A stretch of DNA of 49,042 nt from an uncultured Marvinbryantia sp. (GCA_934408725.1 CAKRVB010000021.1:1-49042), one strand, 5' to 3'. Counted from the first letter of the stretch, positions 24,174-33,203 are shown. The notes: a model not told the origin generated them from the sequence alone. Program-made: numbers and translations.

Positions 24174-25217
24174 ATGAAAAACAGAGCAGCATATATGAAA
24201 AAAGTCGATCAGATGATTTTAAAAGAAATTGACATGCCGGTTGCCCGGGAAGACGAAGTTGTTGTAAAAATGGAATATGTGGGAATCTGTGGATCGGATG
24301 TTCATTATTTTCATTCGGGAAGATGTGGCGCATATGTAGTTGGTGACGAAGAATTCAGACTGGGCCATGAATGTGCTGGAACGGTAGTATCTGTGGGAGA
24401 AAAATGTAAGGAACTCGAGGTGGGAGACCGTGTGGCTCTGGAACCTGGTATTACCTGTGGACAATGCGAATTCTGCAAATCAGGCCGTTACAATCTCTGT
24501 CCGGATGTACAGTTCCTCGCAACTCCGCCAGTGCAGGGCTGTTATATGGATTACATTGCATTTCCTGAGAACATGTGCTTTAAACTTCCGGATAATGTGT
24601 CCACAGCGGAAGGGGCTTTAGTAGAGCCTTTATCGGTTGGATTACATGCTGCGAATCAGGGGAATGTCAGTCTGGGAGATACGGTTGTGATTCTTGGCGG
24701 TGGCTGCATCGGGCTGGTTACGATGATGGCATGCAAGGCTCATGGAGCAAGTAAGATTATTGTGGCTGATCTGGTAGATGCACGACTGGAAAAGGCGAAA
24801 GAACTTGGAGCAAGTGCTGTGATTAACAGCAAAAAGGAAGATGTATTTGAAATGGTAGGAAAGCTGACCGATGGAAAAGGTGCAGATAAGGTGTTTGAGA
24901 CAGCTGGTTCCCCTGTAACAATTGCACAGACACCATATTTCGTGAAAAGAGGTGGGACAATTGTATTAGTTGGGCTTTCTGCACAGGAGGAGATTACCTA
25001 TAATTTTGCACAGATTATGGATAAAGAAGCTACGATTAAATCTGTATTTCGTTATAAAAATGTGTATCCTCAGGCAATTGCAGCAATTTCCAGTGGTACC
25101 ATTCCAGTAAAGAAAATTGTAACACATGAGTATGATCTGGAACATATACAGGAAGCTTTCGAGGAAGCAATTCATAATAAAACAGATCTGGTAAAAGCAG
25201 TCATTAAAATGAATTAA
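24174..25217 (+). CDS. zinc-dependent sugar/polyol dehydrogenase (sorbitol dehydrogenase family)
   Basis: This 347-residue medium-chain NAD(P)-dependent dehydrogenase oxidises a sugar or polyol. The catalytic zinc ligands are Cys in VGICGSDVHYF, His-Glu in GHECAGTV and a later Glu in EGALVEPLSVG. A structural zinc site is intact (CGQCEFCKSGRYNLC). The Rossmann motif is VVILGGGCIGLVT, followed by the acidic VADLVD that favours NAD. It starts 17 bp after the glycosidase stop with AAAGGAG. Next to a sugar-acid dehydratase and an aldolase, aldose oxidation to an aldonic acid is a good guess, but ketose/polyol conversion is also possible. Confidence 0.88.
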   Translation: MKNRAAYMKKVDQMILKEIDMPVAREDEVVVKMEYVGICGSDVHYFHSGRCGAYVVGDEEFRLGHECAGTVVSVGEKCKELEVGDRVALEPGITCGQCEFCKSGRYNLCPDVQFLATPPVQGCYMDYIAFPENMCFKLPDNVSTAEGALVEPLSVGLHAANQGNVSLGDTVVILGGGCIGLVTMMACKAHGASKIIVADLVDARLEKAKELGASAVINSKKEDVFEMVGKLTDGKGADKVFETAGSPVTIAQTPYFVKRGGTIVLVGLSAQEEITYNFAQIMDKEATIKSVFRYKNVYPQAIAAISSGTIPVKKIVTHEYDLEHIQEAFEEAIHNKTDLVKAVIKMN

Positions 25218-25295
25218 ATAATGCGCCAATTTCAAGACCACTCGTTTTGGAATTGGCGTATGTCATATTGTTATAGAGAAGGAGAAGACTTCATC

Positions 25296-27014
25296 ATGAA
25301 ACAAAAAAGTGAGAAAGAACGTTTATGGTGGGCTCAATTTAATGCTTTGGAAATGGGAAGTGGATGGGATGAGAGCGATATTACCAAACCACAGATTATG
25401 ATAGAAGATGTTTATGGCGACTCTCATCCGGGAAGTGTACATTTGCATCAGCTGGCAACACAGGCTGCATATGGAGTATACGAAAAAGGAGGATTTCCGG
25501 CGCATTATCATACAACAGATGTCTGTGATGGATGTGCACAGGGGCATGACGGGATGAACATCGTGCTTGCATCCAGAGAGGCAATAGCAGATATGGTGGA
25601 AGTTCATGCGAGCGCTGTACCATGGGATGGCATGATATTATCCAGCAGTTGTGATAAATCTATTCCTGCACATTTGAAAGCGGCAGCACGTATGAATATT
25701 CCGACAATCTTTATACCAGGCGGTAGTATGCGTTCGGGCCCCAATATGACGACGAGCCTTGTCGCGGGTGATATTTCACTTCGACAAAAGCGGAAGGATG
25801 CGGTAACAAAGCAGGAAATTCGCGATTATTATCTCACAGGCTGCCCTTCTGTTGGAGCCTGTACTTTCCTTGGAACAGCAAGTACAATGCAATGCATGGC
25901 AGAGGCTCTGGGACTTGCGTTGCCTGGTTCTGCACTGGCACCGGCAACAATGATGGATATTCAGCGTTATGCGCGTCAGGCAGGCCGAAAGATTATGGAA
26001 TTAGTCGAACGAGATATTAAAGTATCAGATATCCTTACACCGGCAGCCTTTAAAAATGCGATTATTATCCACAGCGCAATTGGTGGAAGCACGAATGCCA
26101 CGCTTCATATACCAAGCATCGCCAGAGAATTGGGATATGATCTGCCGATGGAAATGTTTGATGAAATCAACCATCAGGTACCTCATATAGGTAATATTTT
26201 CCCAAGTGGTAAATATCTGGCCGAATGCTTCTGGTTTGCCGGTAGTATCCCGTATGTTCAATTTTTACTGAAAGATATGATGGATCTGGATGTTATGACT
26301 GTCACGGGAAAAACACTGGGAGAGAATCTGGAAGATCTTCAAAAAGATAACTTTTTTCATCGTAATGTGGGTTATCTGCACAATTATCAGATTAAAAGGG
26401 ATGATGTGATTGTCCCGGTGGAAAAAGTGACAGAAAAAGGCAGTGTTGCTATTCTGAAGGGAAATATAGCTCCGGATGGCAGTGTGGTCAAATATTCTGC
26501 AGTAGCTCAGTCTCAGCGTGTATTTACAGGACCGGCGAGAGTGTTCAATGAAGAGGAAGATGCTTATCAGGCAGTAGTGAATAAAAAGATTAAACCAGGG
26601 GATGTGATTGTGATTCGCTATGAAGGACCAAGAGGGTGTGGTATGCCGGAAATGCTTATGACAACAGAAGCAATTGTCTGTGATGAAGAGCTGAATGGAC
26701 ATGTTGCACTGATTACAGATGGACGATTTTCCGGGGCAACCAGAGGAGCGGCGATTGGACATATCAGTCCGGAAGCGGCAGCAGGAGGTCCGATTGCATT
26801 TATTGAAGAGGGGGATCTGATTCGATATGATATTGAAAATCGTTGCCTTGATTTGGTAGGGATTGCCGGAAAGAATGTAACACCGGAAGAGGCAGATGCG
26901 GTTCTAAATGAGCGACGTAAAAAAGGCATTATTCCGAGACCTTCCAGAAAAGGATTTTATAAGAGATATACAGAACATGCACTTAGCGCCATGCAGGGAG
27001 CCGGACTGGATTAG
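25296..27014 (+). CDS. IlvD/Edd-family dehydratase, probably a sugar-acid dehydratase
   Basis: This Fe-S enzyme is expected to remove water from an aldonic acid and give a 2-keto-3-deoxy acid. From ATG 25296 (AGAAGGAGAAG upstream) it has 572 residues, the length of the sugar-acid branch. The cluster cysteines sit in [23 protein letters not shown] and [22 protein letters not shown]. In dihydroxy-acid dehydratase (IlvD) the third motif reads GxCGGMxTANTM, so the [12 protein letters not shown] form points away from branched-chain amino-acid synthesis. The C-terminal [15 protein letters not shown] and [13 protein letters not shown] are intact. Its place between the dehydrogenase and aldolase supports sugar-acid catabolism. 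Confidence 0.88.
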   Translation: MKQKSEKERLWWAQFNALEMGSGWDESDITKPQIMIEDVYGDSHPGSVHLHQLATQAAYGVYEKGGFPAHYHTTDVCDGCAQGHDGMNIVLASREAIADMVEVHASAVPWDGMILSSSCDKSIPAHLKAAARMNIPTIFIPGGSMRSGPNMTTSLVAGDISLRQKRKDAVTKQEIRDYYLTGCPSVGACTFLGTASTMQCMAEALGLALPGSALAPATMMDIQRYARQAGRKIMELVERDIKVSDILTPAAFKNAIIIHSAIGGSTNATLHIPSIARELGYDLPMEMFDEINHQVPHIGNIFPSGKYLAECFWFAGSIPYVQFLLKDMMDLDVMTVTGKTLGENLEDLQKDNFFHRNVGYLHNYQIKRDDVIVPVEKVTEKGSVAILKGNIAPDGSVVKYSAVAQSQRVFTGPARVFNEEEDAYQAVVNKKIKPGDVIVIRYEGPRGCGMPEMLMTTEAIVCDEELNGHVALITDGRFSGATRGAAIGHISPEAAAGGPIAFIEEGDLIRYDIENRCLDLVGIAGKNVTPEEADAVLNERRKKGIIPRPSRKGFYKRYTEHALSAMQGAGLD

Positions 27015-27077
27015 TATGTTGTTCTGTAAATAAAGAATTGTGTTGGCTACAAGGTAAAATAAAGTGAGGTTGGTATA

Positions 27078-27851
27078 ATGAATAAATTAAAAGAAATGGC
27101 AAATAGAAATGAAAAGGCGTTGGGGACATTTGTAGAACTGGGAGGTGCCAGTGTGGTAGAGGCCTTGGGGCAGACCGGTCTTGATTTTATGATAGTTGAT
27201 AATGAGCATGGACCTTTTGATGTGGAATCCTCCTTAGAATGTATTCGTGCGGCAGAGGGGGCAGGATTGGTTCCGTTATGCAGAGTACGTGAGATTTCCA
27301 GACCGGCGATTCTAAAATTACTGGATCAGGGGGCGGCTGGATTAATCATACCGTATATTGAGACAATAGAACAGGTACAGAGAATTGTTGAAGTTGGCAA
27401 ATATGCACCGGTTGGAAAAAGAGGATATAGTGGAAGTAGAAAGGATCGCTGGTGCTTTAATCAGGTGGGCACATTGCCATTAGATCAGCAGATGAAATAT
27501 TGGAATGAAGAAACCCTTTTGATTCCGCAATGTGAGACGGTAGCATGCCTGGAACAGATTGAAGAAATTACGGCGATGGAGGGTATAGATGGAATATTCG
27601 TCGGACCATTTGATTTATCTATTTCCATGGGTATGCCTGGGGATTTTCAAAATCCAAAAATGATACATGCATTTGAACGCATTGTAAAAGCATGTAAAAA
27701 ATCCGGAAAAGTATCTATTATTTTTACTGCCAGAGAAGAGTGGATTCAGGATTATTATGATATGGGATTTGATATGGTGACCTATGGAATGGATGCCAGT
27801 GTGATGATAAAAGGCTTCCAAAATCTGATAGCCGATTTGAAAAATAAATAA
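27078..27851 (+). CDS. HpcH/HpaI-family 2-keto-3-deoxy acid aldolase
   Basis: This 257-residue class II pyruvate aldolase cleaves a 2-keto-3-deoxy sugar acid to pyruvate plus an aldehyde. Key residues are present: His in IVDNEHGPFD (base), the metal ligands Glu in PQCETVACLEQ and Asp in FVGPFDLSISMG, and Arg-Pro in REISRPAILKLLDQGAAGLIIP. It belongs near YfaU/RhmA and GarL. It starts 63 bp after the dehydratase stop with GTGAGGTTGGT before the ATG. It ends the cluster; a hairpin terminator follows. Confidence 0.9.
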   Translation: MNKLKEMANRNEKALGTFVELGGASVVEALGQTGLDFMIVDNEHGPFDVESSLECIRAAEGAGLVPLCRVREISRPAILKLLDQGAAGLIIPYIETIEQVQRIVEVGKYAPVGKRGYSGSRKDRWCFNQVGTLPLDQQMKYWNEETLLIPQCETVACLEQIEEITAMEGIDGIFVGPFDLSISMGMPGDFQNPKMIHAFERIVKACKKSGKVSIIFTAREEWIQDYYDMGFDMVTYGMDASVMIKGFQNLIADLKNK

Positions 27852-27875
27852 TTTCTGCTTAAATCTGATTTGACG

Positions 27876-27920
27876 GAGAAAAGCCCTGCGTTATGAGATG
27901 CAGAGCTTTTCTCTTATTTT
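27876..27920. terminator. bidirectional terminator after the sugar cluster
   Basis: GAGAAAAGC (27876-27884) pairs with GCTTTTCTC (27905-27913), with an inner CTGC/GCAG stem, and T-rich sequence follows. It separates the aldolase from the convergent small gene. Confidence 0.85.
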
Positions 27921-27932
27921 TATAGGAGATAA

Positions 27933-28280
27933 TTATTTCAAAATCTCGTCTTTCTGTTTCAATAATGCCTCACATGCGGCGCAGGCCGGGCAGTCGCAGT
28001 ATTTTTCTCCTGCAGCTTTGCGTTCCTGAGCATGTCGCAGAACATTTTTTGCACCATCGGCGCCAAAGACTTTTGCACCCATGTCGGATTCAGCAAAAGA
28101 GATCAGACCATCGATAGGCATGATATCTGCTTCCAGTTCAGTTACATATGCTTTTGCTGCATCCGCTTCTTTTTCAGTTCCAATGGAATCAAGATAAGCA
28201 GTTGCAGCATCCTTGATTTCTTTGCATGCAGATGGAGCAGCCAGTAAGTCTTCTGTTAATTCACGAATTGTTTTTGCCAT
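27933..28280 (-). CDS. small acidic protein with a Cys-rich tail (uncharacterised)
   Basis: The 115-residue product is acidic and mainly helical, beginning MAKTIRELTEDLLAAPSACKEIKDA and ending with a cysteine cluster CDCPACAACEALLKQK (spacing CxCxxCxxC). The cluster could bind a metal. The central part LEADIMPIDGLISFAESD is unlike families I know by mechanism; I recall similar proteins in Lachnospiraceae but not a function. The start is ATG 28280 with AAAGGAG upstream on -; a longer frame to 28313 lacks an RBS. It diverges from the DNA-repair gene. Confidence 0.75.
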   Translation of the reverse strand: MAKTIRELTEDLLAAPSACKEIKDAATAYLDSIGTEKEADAAKAYVTELEADIMPIDGLISFAESDMGAKVFGADGAKNVLRHAQERKAAGEKYCDCPACAACEALLKQKDEILK

Positions 28281-28303
28281 AGTAAAATCTCCTTTCAGTA
28301 TGC

Positions 28304-28309
28304 TATAAT
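28304..28309 (+). promoter_or_regulatory. -10 element before the AlkD-like gene
   Basis: TGCTATAATG contains a perfect TATAAT with a TGn extension, 49 bp before the TTG start at 28358. The -35 is weak. Confidence 0.45.
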
Positions 28310-28357
28310 GCAATTATGTTTCTTTTATCATAGCACAGAATGGAGGGGAGCACCAGA

Positions 28358-29035
28358 TTGAATAAAGAACTACGACATCAGTTATTTGCCACGCAGGATC
28401 TGAAATACCGGGATTTTCACAGCAGATTATTGCCGGGAATTGATAAAGAGACCATCATCGGTATCCGCACACCAATACTGCGCAAGTTTGCAAAGGAATT
28501 TGGAAAAACGGAAGAGGCGAAAGACTTTTTACAGGAACTGCCACATCAGTATTATGAAGAGAATAATCTTCATCTGATGATTGTGAATGCGGAAAAAGAT
28601 TATACCATCTGCCTGGAACAGGTAAAGAGATTTTTACCTTATATCAATAACTGGGCGACCTGTGACCTGCCATTGCCGAAATGCTATGCGAAACATAAAC
28701 AGGAATTGCTGAACGAAATTCCGCAGTGGCTGGCATCTGGAGAGACTTATATCATGCGTTATGGAATAGGCGTGTTGATGAGTCTGTATCTGGATGAGGG
28801 TTTCAAGCCAGAATATCTGGAATGGGTGACTGCGGTAAAATCAGAAGAATATTATGTAAATATGATGATTGCCTGGTATCTGGCAACTGCGCTGGCTAAG
28901 CAGTGGGATGCTACGATTCCTTATCTGGAAGAAAAAAGGCTCTCCGAATGGGTACATAAAAAGACCATCCAGAAAGCCATTGAGAGCTACCGGATTACAC
29001 CGGAACAGAAAGTTTATCTGCGTTCTCTGAGGTAA
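28358..29035 (+). CDS. AlkD-like DNA alkylation repair protein
   Basis: This 225-residue all-helical HEAT-like repeat protein belongs to the DNA alkylation repair (AlkD/AlkC) family, which recognises alkylated bases. Landmarks are IIGIRTPILRKFAKEF, YYEENNLHLMIV, PYINNWATCDLPLP and MRYGIGVLMSLYLD. In AlkD a catalytic Asp lies in a W..D motif; here NNWATCD is a plausible equivalent. The start is taken as TTG 28358 because GGAGGGG lies 9 bp upstream; ATG 28340 would place the RBS inside the gene. Its 3' end overlaps the convergent gene by 41 bp. Confidence 0.85.
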   Translation: MNKELRHQLFATQDLKYRDFHSRLLPGIDKETIIGIRTPILRKFAKEFGKTEEAKDFLQELPHQYYEENNLHLMIVNAEKDYTICLEQVKRFLPYINNWATCDLPLPKCYAKHKQELLNEIPQWLASGETYIMRYGIGVLMSLYLDEGFKPEYLEWVTAVKSEEYYVNMMIAWYLATALAKQWDATIPYLEEKRLSEWVHKKTIQKAIESYRITPEQKVYLRSLR

Positions 29036-30005
29036 AAGTCTCGATCTCTACGATCCGATTTTTTCCTTTTTTCTTCCAGATCATCAGATGCACTTTGTAT
29101 ATAAGTGTATCTTCGGTATACTGAAAAGGTTCTTCTTTTAAAATATCGGACTGGATTCCCTGTGAAAGTAATTCCGTTTGGCGTTTCTCTGCCTGCTGAT
29201 AAAGTTCGCGGATTTGCGCCTGCATACTTTCTGAAAAGATCCGTTCTGGATAGGCAGAAGCTGCATCTGCCAGCTTTTCAGTAAGCAGATCGATCATACC
29301 GGCATGTGCAGTCTGATGCAGCATACGTGCAATATGGCGGGCAAGGGATCTTATCGGGAAACGTTGGTAAAGATCCAGCCAGCGAAACAGTGCGGAATCT
29401 CCTGCCTCCAGAGCCAGCCGGTACATCACAGCGATCGCTGCCTGCGACACAAACCAGCGTGGATATTTTGGAACCAGATAGTTGTCAGGAACGGCAGGAT
29501 AGCAGTTGCAGTTCAGTGGTGGAAAGGCGGACAGGACGGCCAGTCGCTGTTCCGTTTCATTACAATAGTCCGTTCCCAGATATTCCAGCTTGTCGTGTAA
29601 GATGGCAATCCGATACTCCAGCTGACGCAGGTATTCATATCCTGTTACCCAGAAATGACCGGTTTTTCCATAGTCAAATAAATGTGTTTCCAGTGTCAGA
29701 TTTTGAAAAAACAGTGTACAGACAGTGGAATCCTGATGAAGGACTAAGACATATCCATGTTTATCTTCTGACAGAGAAGCGGATAAATCCCCATCGAAAT
29801 CCGGCAGATATTCGCCGGTCAGACGGGCACCCTGAAATACCAGAAAGCTTTCCACTGCATCATTCATCAGGTAAACCAGTTTCAGATCCTGAACCTTCTG
29901 ATCTGGCTGGTAGTTTATCAGTTCAAAGGATCCCTGAGAGAGTAGCAGATCAAGCTTCTGAAATTCATTTTCTGGTGGCAGGAGACAGTCAATATTTAGA
30001 TCCAT
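28995..30005 (-). CDS. uncharacterised 336-aa protein (possibly DUF3878)
   Basis: I do not recognise a function. The product is soluble with no signal peptide or membrane helix. It starts MDLNIDCLLPPENEFQKLDLL, contains aromatic-rich segments (VTGYEYLRQLEYRIAILHDK, YPRWFVSQAAIAVMYRL) and a Lys/Arg-rich end. It may be a member of DUF3878, a Lachnospiraceae family, but that is only memory. Its ATG overlaps the stop of the zinc-ribbon gene by 10 bp, so it belongs to the isomerase operon. Its end overlaps the AlkD-like gene on the other strand by 41 bp. Confidence 0.7.
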   Translation of the reverse strand: MDLNIDCLLPPENEFQKLDLLLSQGSFELINYQPDQKVQDLKLVYLMNDAVESFLVFQGARLTGEYLPDFDGDLSASLSEDKHGYVLVLHQDSTVCTLFFQNLTLETHLFDYGKTGHFWVTGYEYLRQLEYRIAILHDKLEYLGTDYCNETEQRLAVLSAFPPLNCNCYPAVPDNYLVPKYPRWFVSQAAIAVMYRLALEAGDSALFRWLDLYQRFPIRSLARHIARMLHQTAHAGMIDLLTEKLADAASAYPERIFSESMQAQIRELYQQAEKRQTELLSQGIQSDILKEEPFQYTEDTLIYKVHLMIWKKKGKNRIVEIETFTSENADKLSVPV

Positions 30006-30316
30006 TCGTCTTCTCCACCGGTGATAGCAAGGGATAACAATCCATCCATTTTGATAATCTCTTCTTCTCCTTCGATGACCTGAATCAGTTCCGCAGAATC
30101 CAGAATATCCTCCAGAGATTCATCTGGTCCGATTTCATAATCAATATCCTGCGCACAGCTTGGGCATGGTATGTTCTTCATTGTCTGCAGGGACAGAAAA
30201 CGATTGTCACATCGTTTGCATTCATAAAATCCACATTTGGTGGTTCCATCCGGTAAATAAAACATAGTAAAACAGTTCTCCAATTCTAAAAATTCGACCG
30301 GAAAAGAGAAATACAA
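29996..30316 (-). CDS. small zinc-ribbon protein (uncharacterised)
   Basis: The frame codes for a ~106-residue protein with FYLPDGTTKCGFYECKRCDN and later CPSCAQD, giving a CxxxxCxxC...CxxC arrangement that should bind zinc, and then a very acidic C-terminal half (EIGPDESLEDILD, VIEGEEEII). The start is uncertain. No ATG or GTG lies between the upstream gene's stop and residue LYFSFPVEF; TTG 30316 is the best choice, CTG 30340 another. It lies just after the isomerase gene and overlaps the next gene by 10 bp, so the three form one operon. Function unknown. Confidence 0.6.
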   Translation of the reverse strand: MYFSFPVEFLELENCFTMFYLPDGTTKCGFYECKRCDNRFLSLQTMKNIPCPSCAQDIDYEIGPDESLEDILDSAELIQVIEGEEEIIKMDGLLSLAITGGEDEWI

Positions 30317-30345
30317 TTCTTTTCGGTCATTTCCTGTCAGGCAGA

Positions 30346-31593
30346 TTAGCAGGTTTTTCCTTGTTTTACAGCCGGTGCGATGGACAGATCCGGTGCGTAA
30401 TAAGGAATCAGGGTTGCCTGGGTTGCATGGTACAGGTCGGATTTGCCAGGCCATACAGTGGTCAGCAGCTCATTATTCTGATCCAGCTGATGGAACCAGG
30501 AACCATGGACATGATCCAGTACCTTTTCATCCAGATACTGCATGAACTGTGCATAGTCATCCGCATATTTCTGATTTTTGGTCACATGCCAGAGAACTGC
30601 GGAAGTATTGATGGCTTCTGCCAGCGTCCAGTGCATACGGTCATGAACCACCGGTTTGCCTTCCCAGTCTGTAGTGTAGCAGATACCAGGTGCACCATCA
30701 GCAAACCATGCGTCTTCAATGGCACGATTGTAGAGAGATTCTGCCATAGAGATATAAGGAATCGCTTTTTCTTTGGTCGTGCGATAGAAGGAAAGTGCCC
30801 ACTGAGTAATCAGTCTGGCCCACTCGATGCCATGACCAGGAGTGGCTCCATAAGGTTTAAATGGATCATCCGGACGTTCTTTATTACATTCCAGATCAGC
30901 TTCCCAGTTTTTAGAAAAATGTTCAGGGATCCGCCAATTATTCTCTTTGGCCCAACCGGTAACATGGTCGATGATACGGCCTGCTCTGACGCGATACTTT
31001 TCATCACCGGTGACATCGGCAGCAGCAAGAAAGGCTTCTACGGTATGCATATTGGCATTTAATCCACGGTAATCATCCAGTACGGTAAACTCGGTATTCC
31101 AGGTATCGCAGGAAAGTCCCTCTTCCTCATTCCAGAAGCGCAGGTCATAGGTTTTCAGCGCTTCATCCAGAAGTTCCTGTGCGCCAGGTCTTCCTGCAAG
31201 AACACCTGAGGAAGCAGCCAGAATAACGAAAGCATGAGCGTAGCACTGCTTGGTAGGAACGATCTCATTGCTGGCAGTCAGTCCGGCATACCATCCACCG
31301 TTCACATCATCATGCAGCTCGCCGCAAAGCCCTTTCAGTGCCGCATCTGCCAGCTCTTCGCTGCCTTCATGTCCTAAGAAGGTGCCGATACTGTATACAT
31401 GAGCCATACGGCTGGTGATCCATGTCTCACGGTTGCGATCTTTCCATGGTGTACCATCATCGCCAAGGTAATAAGACCCACCACCCGGAGATGGAAAAGC
31501 ATGCCCGAATTTTAACAGACCATTGCGCACATCTTCCAGAAATTTCTTGTTTTCATCGGTATCAATCAGATACTTTTTATTTTCTGTACTCAT
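30346..31593 (-). CDS. AGE-family aldose-ketose isomerase, YihS-like
   Basis: This 415-residue (alpha/alpha)6-barrel enzyme interconverts an aldose and a ketose, such as mannose and fructose. YihS of E. coli acts on sulfoquinovose and also on mannose/glucose/fructose. All three YihS catalytic-site histidine contexts are kept: NANMHTVEAF, ATPGHGIEW and SDLYHATQA. Other matches are WITSRMAHVYSI, GGWYAGL and TTDWEGKPVV. N-acetylglucosamine 2-epimerase is a less likely assignment. The ATG at 31593 lies on -. It is the first gene of a three-gene unit. D-mannose isomerase would fit the beta-mannosidase locus 6 kb away, which is inference. Confidence 0.85.
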   Translation of the reverse strand: MSTENKKYLIDTDENKKFLEDVRNGLLKFGHAFPSPGGGSYYLGDDGTPWKDRNRETWITSRMAHVYSIGTFLGHEGSEELADAALKGLCGELHDDVNGGWYAGLTASNEIVPTKQCYAHAFVILAASSGVLAGRPGAQELLDEALKTYDLRFWNEEEGLSCDTWNTEFTVLDDYRGLNANMHTVEAFLAAADVTGDEKYRVRAGRIIDHVTGWAKENNWRIPEHFSKNWEADLECNKERPDDPFKPYGATPGHGIEWARLITQWALSFYRTTKEKAIPYISMAESLYNRAIEDAWFADGAPGICYTTDWEGKPVVHDRMHWTLAEAINTSAVLWHVTKNQKYADDYAQFMQYLDEKVLDHVHGSWFHQLDQNNELLTTVWPGKSDLYHATQATLIPYYAPDLSIAPAVKQGKTC

Positions 31594-31816
31594 TTTGTTA
31601 ATCCCCCCAGAGATATCTTTTTTATACGTTTTTTATTATACTCGCGGGAGAGAGAAAACTCAACAGGGGAAAACTTATGTTTAAACGATAGAATCTTGCT
31701 GGGTTTCTGTTCGCAGTCAGCAACGATATTCTTGCGAAGGTACTGACAGGATGGTACACTGGATTTGTCAGGCAATGCACTGGTTGTAGTAAAAATACAG
31801 AGCAGGAGAATAGAAG
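31594..31816. other. divergent intergenic region
   Basis: The 223-bp space between the isomerase and the DUF362 gene contains AT-rich tracts and AGGAGAATAG just before the DUF362 start. I see no known riboswitch or clear operator. Confidence 0.4.
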
Positions 31817-32950
31817 ATGGAAAGAAATCAGATATTAAAAATATATGGAACAGATTATCTTCAGATGACAAAGGAGATTCTGGAGGAATCACAGCTGGCA
31901 GCGATGGTGGAAGAGAAAGCAAAAGAGTTGGGGAAAAGTAAGGAAGAGCTTCAGATTGGCATGAAGCCCAATCTGGTGGCTCCATCGGAGGCATCCTGGG
32001 GAGGAACTACTCATCCGGAAGTGGTGGCAGGGATTATAGAGTATCTTCAGGAACATGGATTTATCAGAATGGCCATGCTGGAAGGCTCCTGGGTGGGAGA
32101 TAAGACCCAGGAGTCCATCGAAGTATGTGGCTATGACCGGCTGAGTGAACAGTATGGTGTTCCGTTTTGGGATATGCAGAAGGATAGCAGTCATGCAAAG
32201 AATTGCGCAGGGCTGGAGCTTCAGATCTGTGACAGTGTGGATAAGATCGATTTCCTGATTAATGTGCCGGTGCTGAAAGGGCATTGTCAGACTAAAATGA
32301 CCTGTGCTTTAAAGAATCTGAAGGGACTGATTCCAAACAAAGAAAAGCGGCATTTTCATGCGATGGGACTTCATAAACCGATTGCCCATCTGAATATGGG
32401 GATTCATCAGGATTTTGTAGTGGTGGATCATATCTGCGGAGATCTGGATTTTGAAGATGGAGGAAATCCAACGGTTTGCAATTGTGTCATGACAGCAGTG
32501 GATCCGGTGCTGATGGACACCTGTGCCTGTCACATGCTTCATTATGAAACAAGAGATATTGGTTATCTGGTATTTGCAGAAGAACTGGGATGTGGCAGTA
32601 CGGATCTGGAGCACGCCAATATCCAGATGTGCAGCCGTAACATAGGTTATAAAGAACCGGAACTGCCGAAGAGTTATAAAGTAGCTGCTCTGGAGGATGC
32701 GGTGGAAGAGGTGGAATCCTGCAGCGCCTGTTATGGATATTTTCTGCCCGCCTTGCAGCGCCTGAAAGAAGAAGGGCTTCTGGAGAAGCTGGACACAAAG
32801 GTCTGTATCGGACAAGGATATCGTGAAAAGCATGGCAGACTGGGAGTTGGCTCATGTACGTCTGGATTCGAGTATTCCGTAAAAGGCTGCCCGCCCACAG
32901 AAGAGCAGATTTATGAATACTTGAAGGAGTACATAACAAAAAAAAGATAA
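31817..32950 (+). CDS. DUF362 domain protein
   Basis: This 377-residue protein belongs to DUF362, related to Fe-S/corrinoid-type proteins of unknown role. Landmarks are GMKPNLVAPSEASWGGTTHPEVV, FLINVPVLKGHCQTKMTCALKNLKG, YREKHGRLGVGSCTSGF and CPPTEEQIYEYL. Cysteines are numerous (CNCVMTA, TCACHM, CSACYG) and could hold a cluster, although the usual 2x[4Fe-4S] ferredoxin domain found on some members is missing. RBS AGGAGAATAG precedes the ATG. It stands alone and ends at a strong terminator. Confidence 0.85.
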   Translation: MERNQILKIYGTDYLQMTKEILEESQLAAMVEEKAKELGKSKEELQIGMKPNLVAPSEASWGGTTHPEVVAGIIEYLQEHGFIRMAMLEGSWVGDKTQESIEVCGYDRLSEQYGVPFWDMQKDSSHAKNCAGLELQICDSVDKIDFLINVPVLKGHCQTKMTCALKNLKGLIPNKEKRHFHAMGLHKPIAHLNMGIHQDFVVVDHICGDLDFEDGGNPTVCNCVMTAVDPVLMDTCACHMLHYETRDIGYLVFAEELGCGSTDLEHANIQMCSRNIGYKEPELPKSYKVAALEDAVEEVESCSACYGYFLPALQRLKEEGLLEKLDTKVCIGQGYREKHGRLGVGSCTSGFEYSVKGCPPTEEQIYEYLKEYITKKR

Positions 32951-32990
32951 AACGATGAGGCAGCAAAAAGAGGCTGTCTCATCGTTTTTT
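32949..32990. terminator. bidirectional intrinsic terminator
   Basis: A ~15-bp stem (32949-32963 with 32974-32988) with a ten-base loop and A/T tails. The stop codon of the minus-strand XRE gene is inside the right arm, and the DUF362 stop is in the left arm. Confidence 0.9.
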
Positions 32991-33203
32991 CTGTGGATAA
33001 GCATTTGGAATATCAGTCAGATTGAGAAGATAATCAATACTGGTATTGTAATATCTTGCCATTTCAACCAGGAGGGACAAAGGAATATTGACCTCACCGC
33101 GTTCATAACGGCTGTACATACGCTGGCTGCAGTTGAGAGAACTGGCAATGGCTGACTGGCTTAGATTCTTAGCTACACGTAAATCAAATAATCTTGTGTT
33201 CAT
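32979..33203 (-). CDS. XRE-family helix-turn-helix regulator
   Basis: A 74-residue Cro/CI-type DNA-binding protein made of almost only the helix-turn-helix: LRVAKNLSQSAIASSLNCSQRMYSRYERGEVNIP, noted in pieces LRVAKNLSQ, IASSLNCSQ and YSRYERGEV. The end is basic. Its ATG overlaps the stop of the upstream XRE gene by 4 bp (ATGA), so they are a coupled pair. Target unknown. Confidence 0.85.
   Translation of the reverse strand: MNTRLFDLRVAKNLSQSAIASSLNCSQRMYSRYERGEVNIPLSLLVEMARYYNTSIDYLLNLTDIPNAYPQKKR

Noticed and set aside
25221..25295. N-terminal extension of the dehydratase from 25221
   Set aside because: ATG 25296 has AGAAGGAGAAG directly upstream, and the extension has no family similarity.
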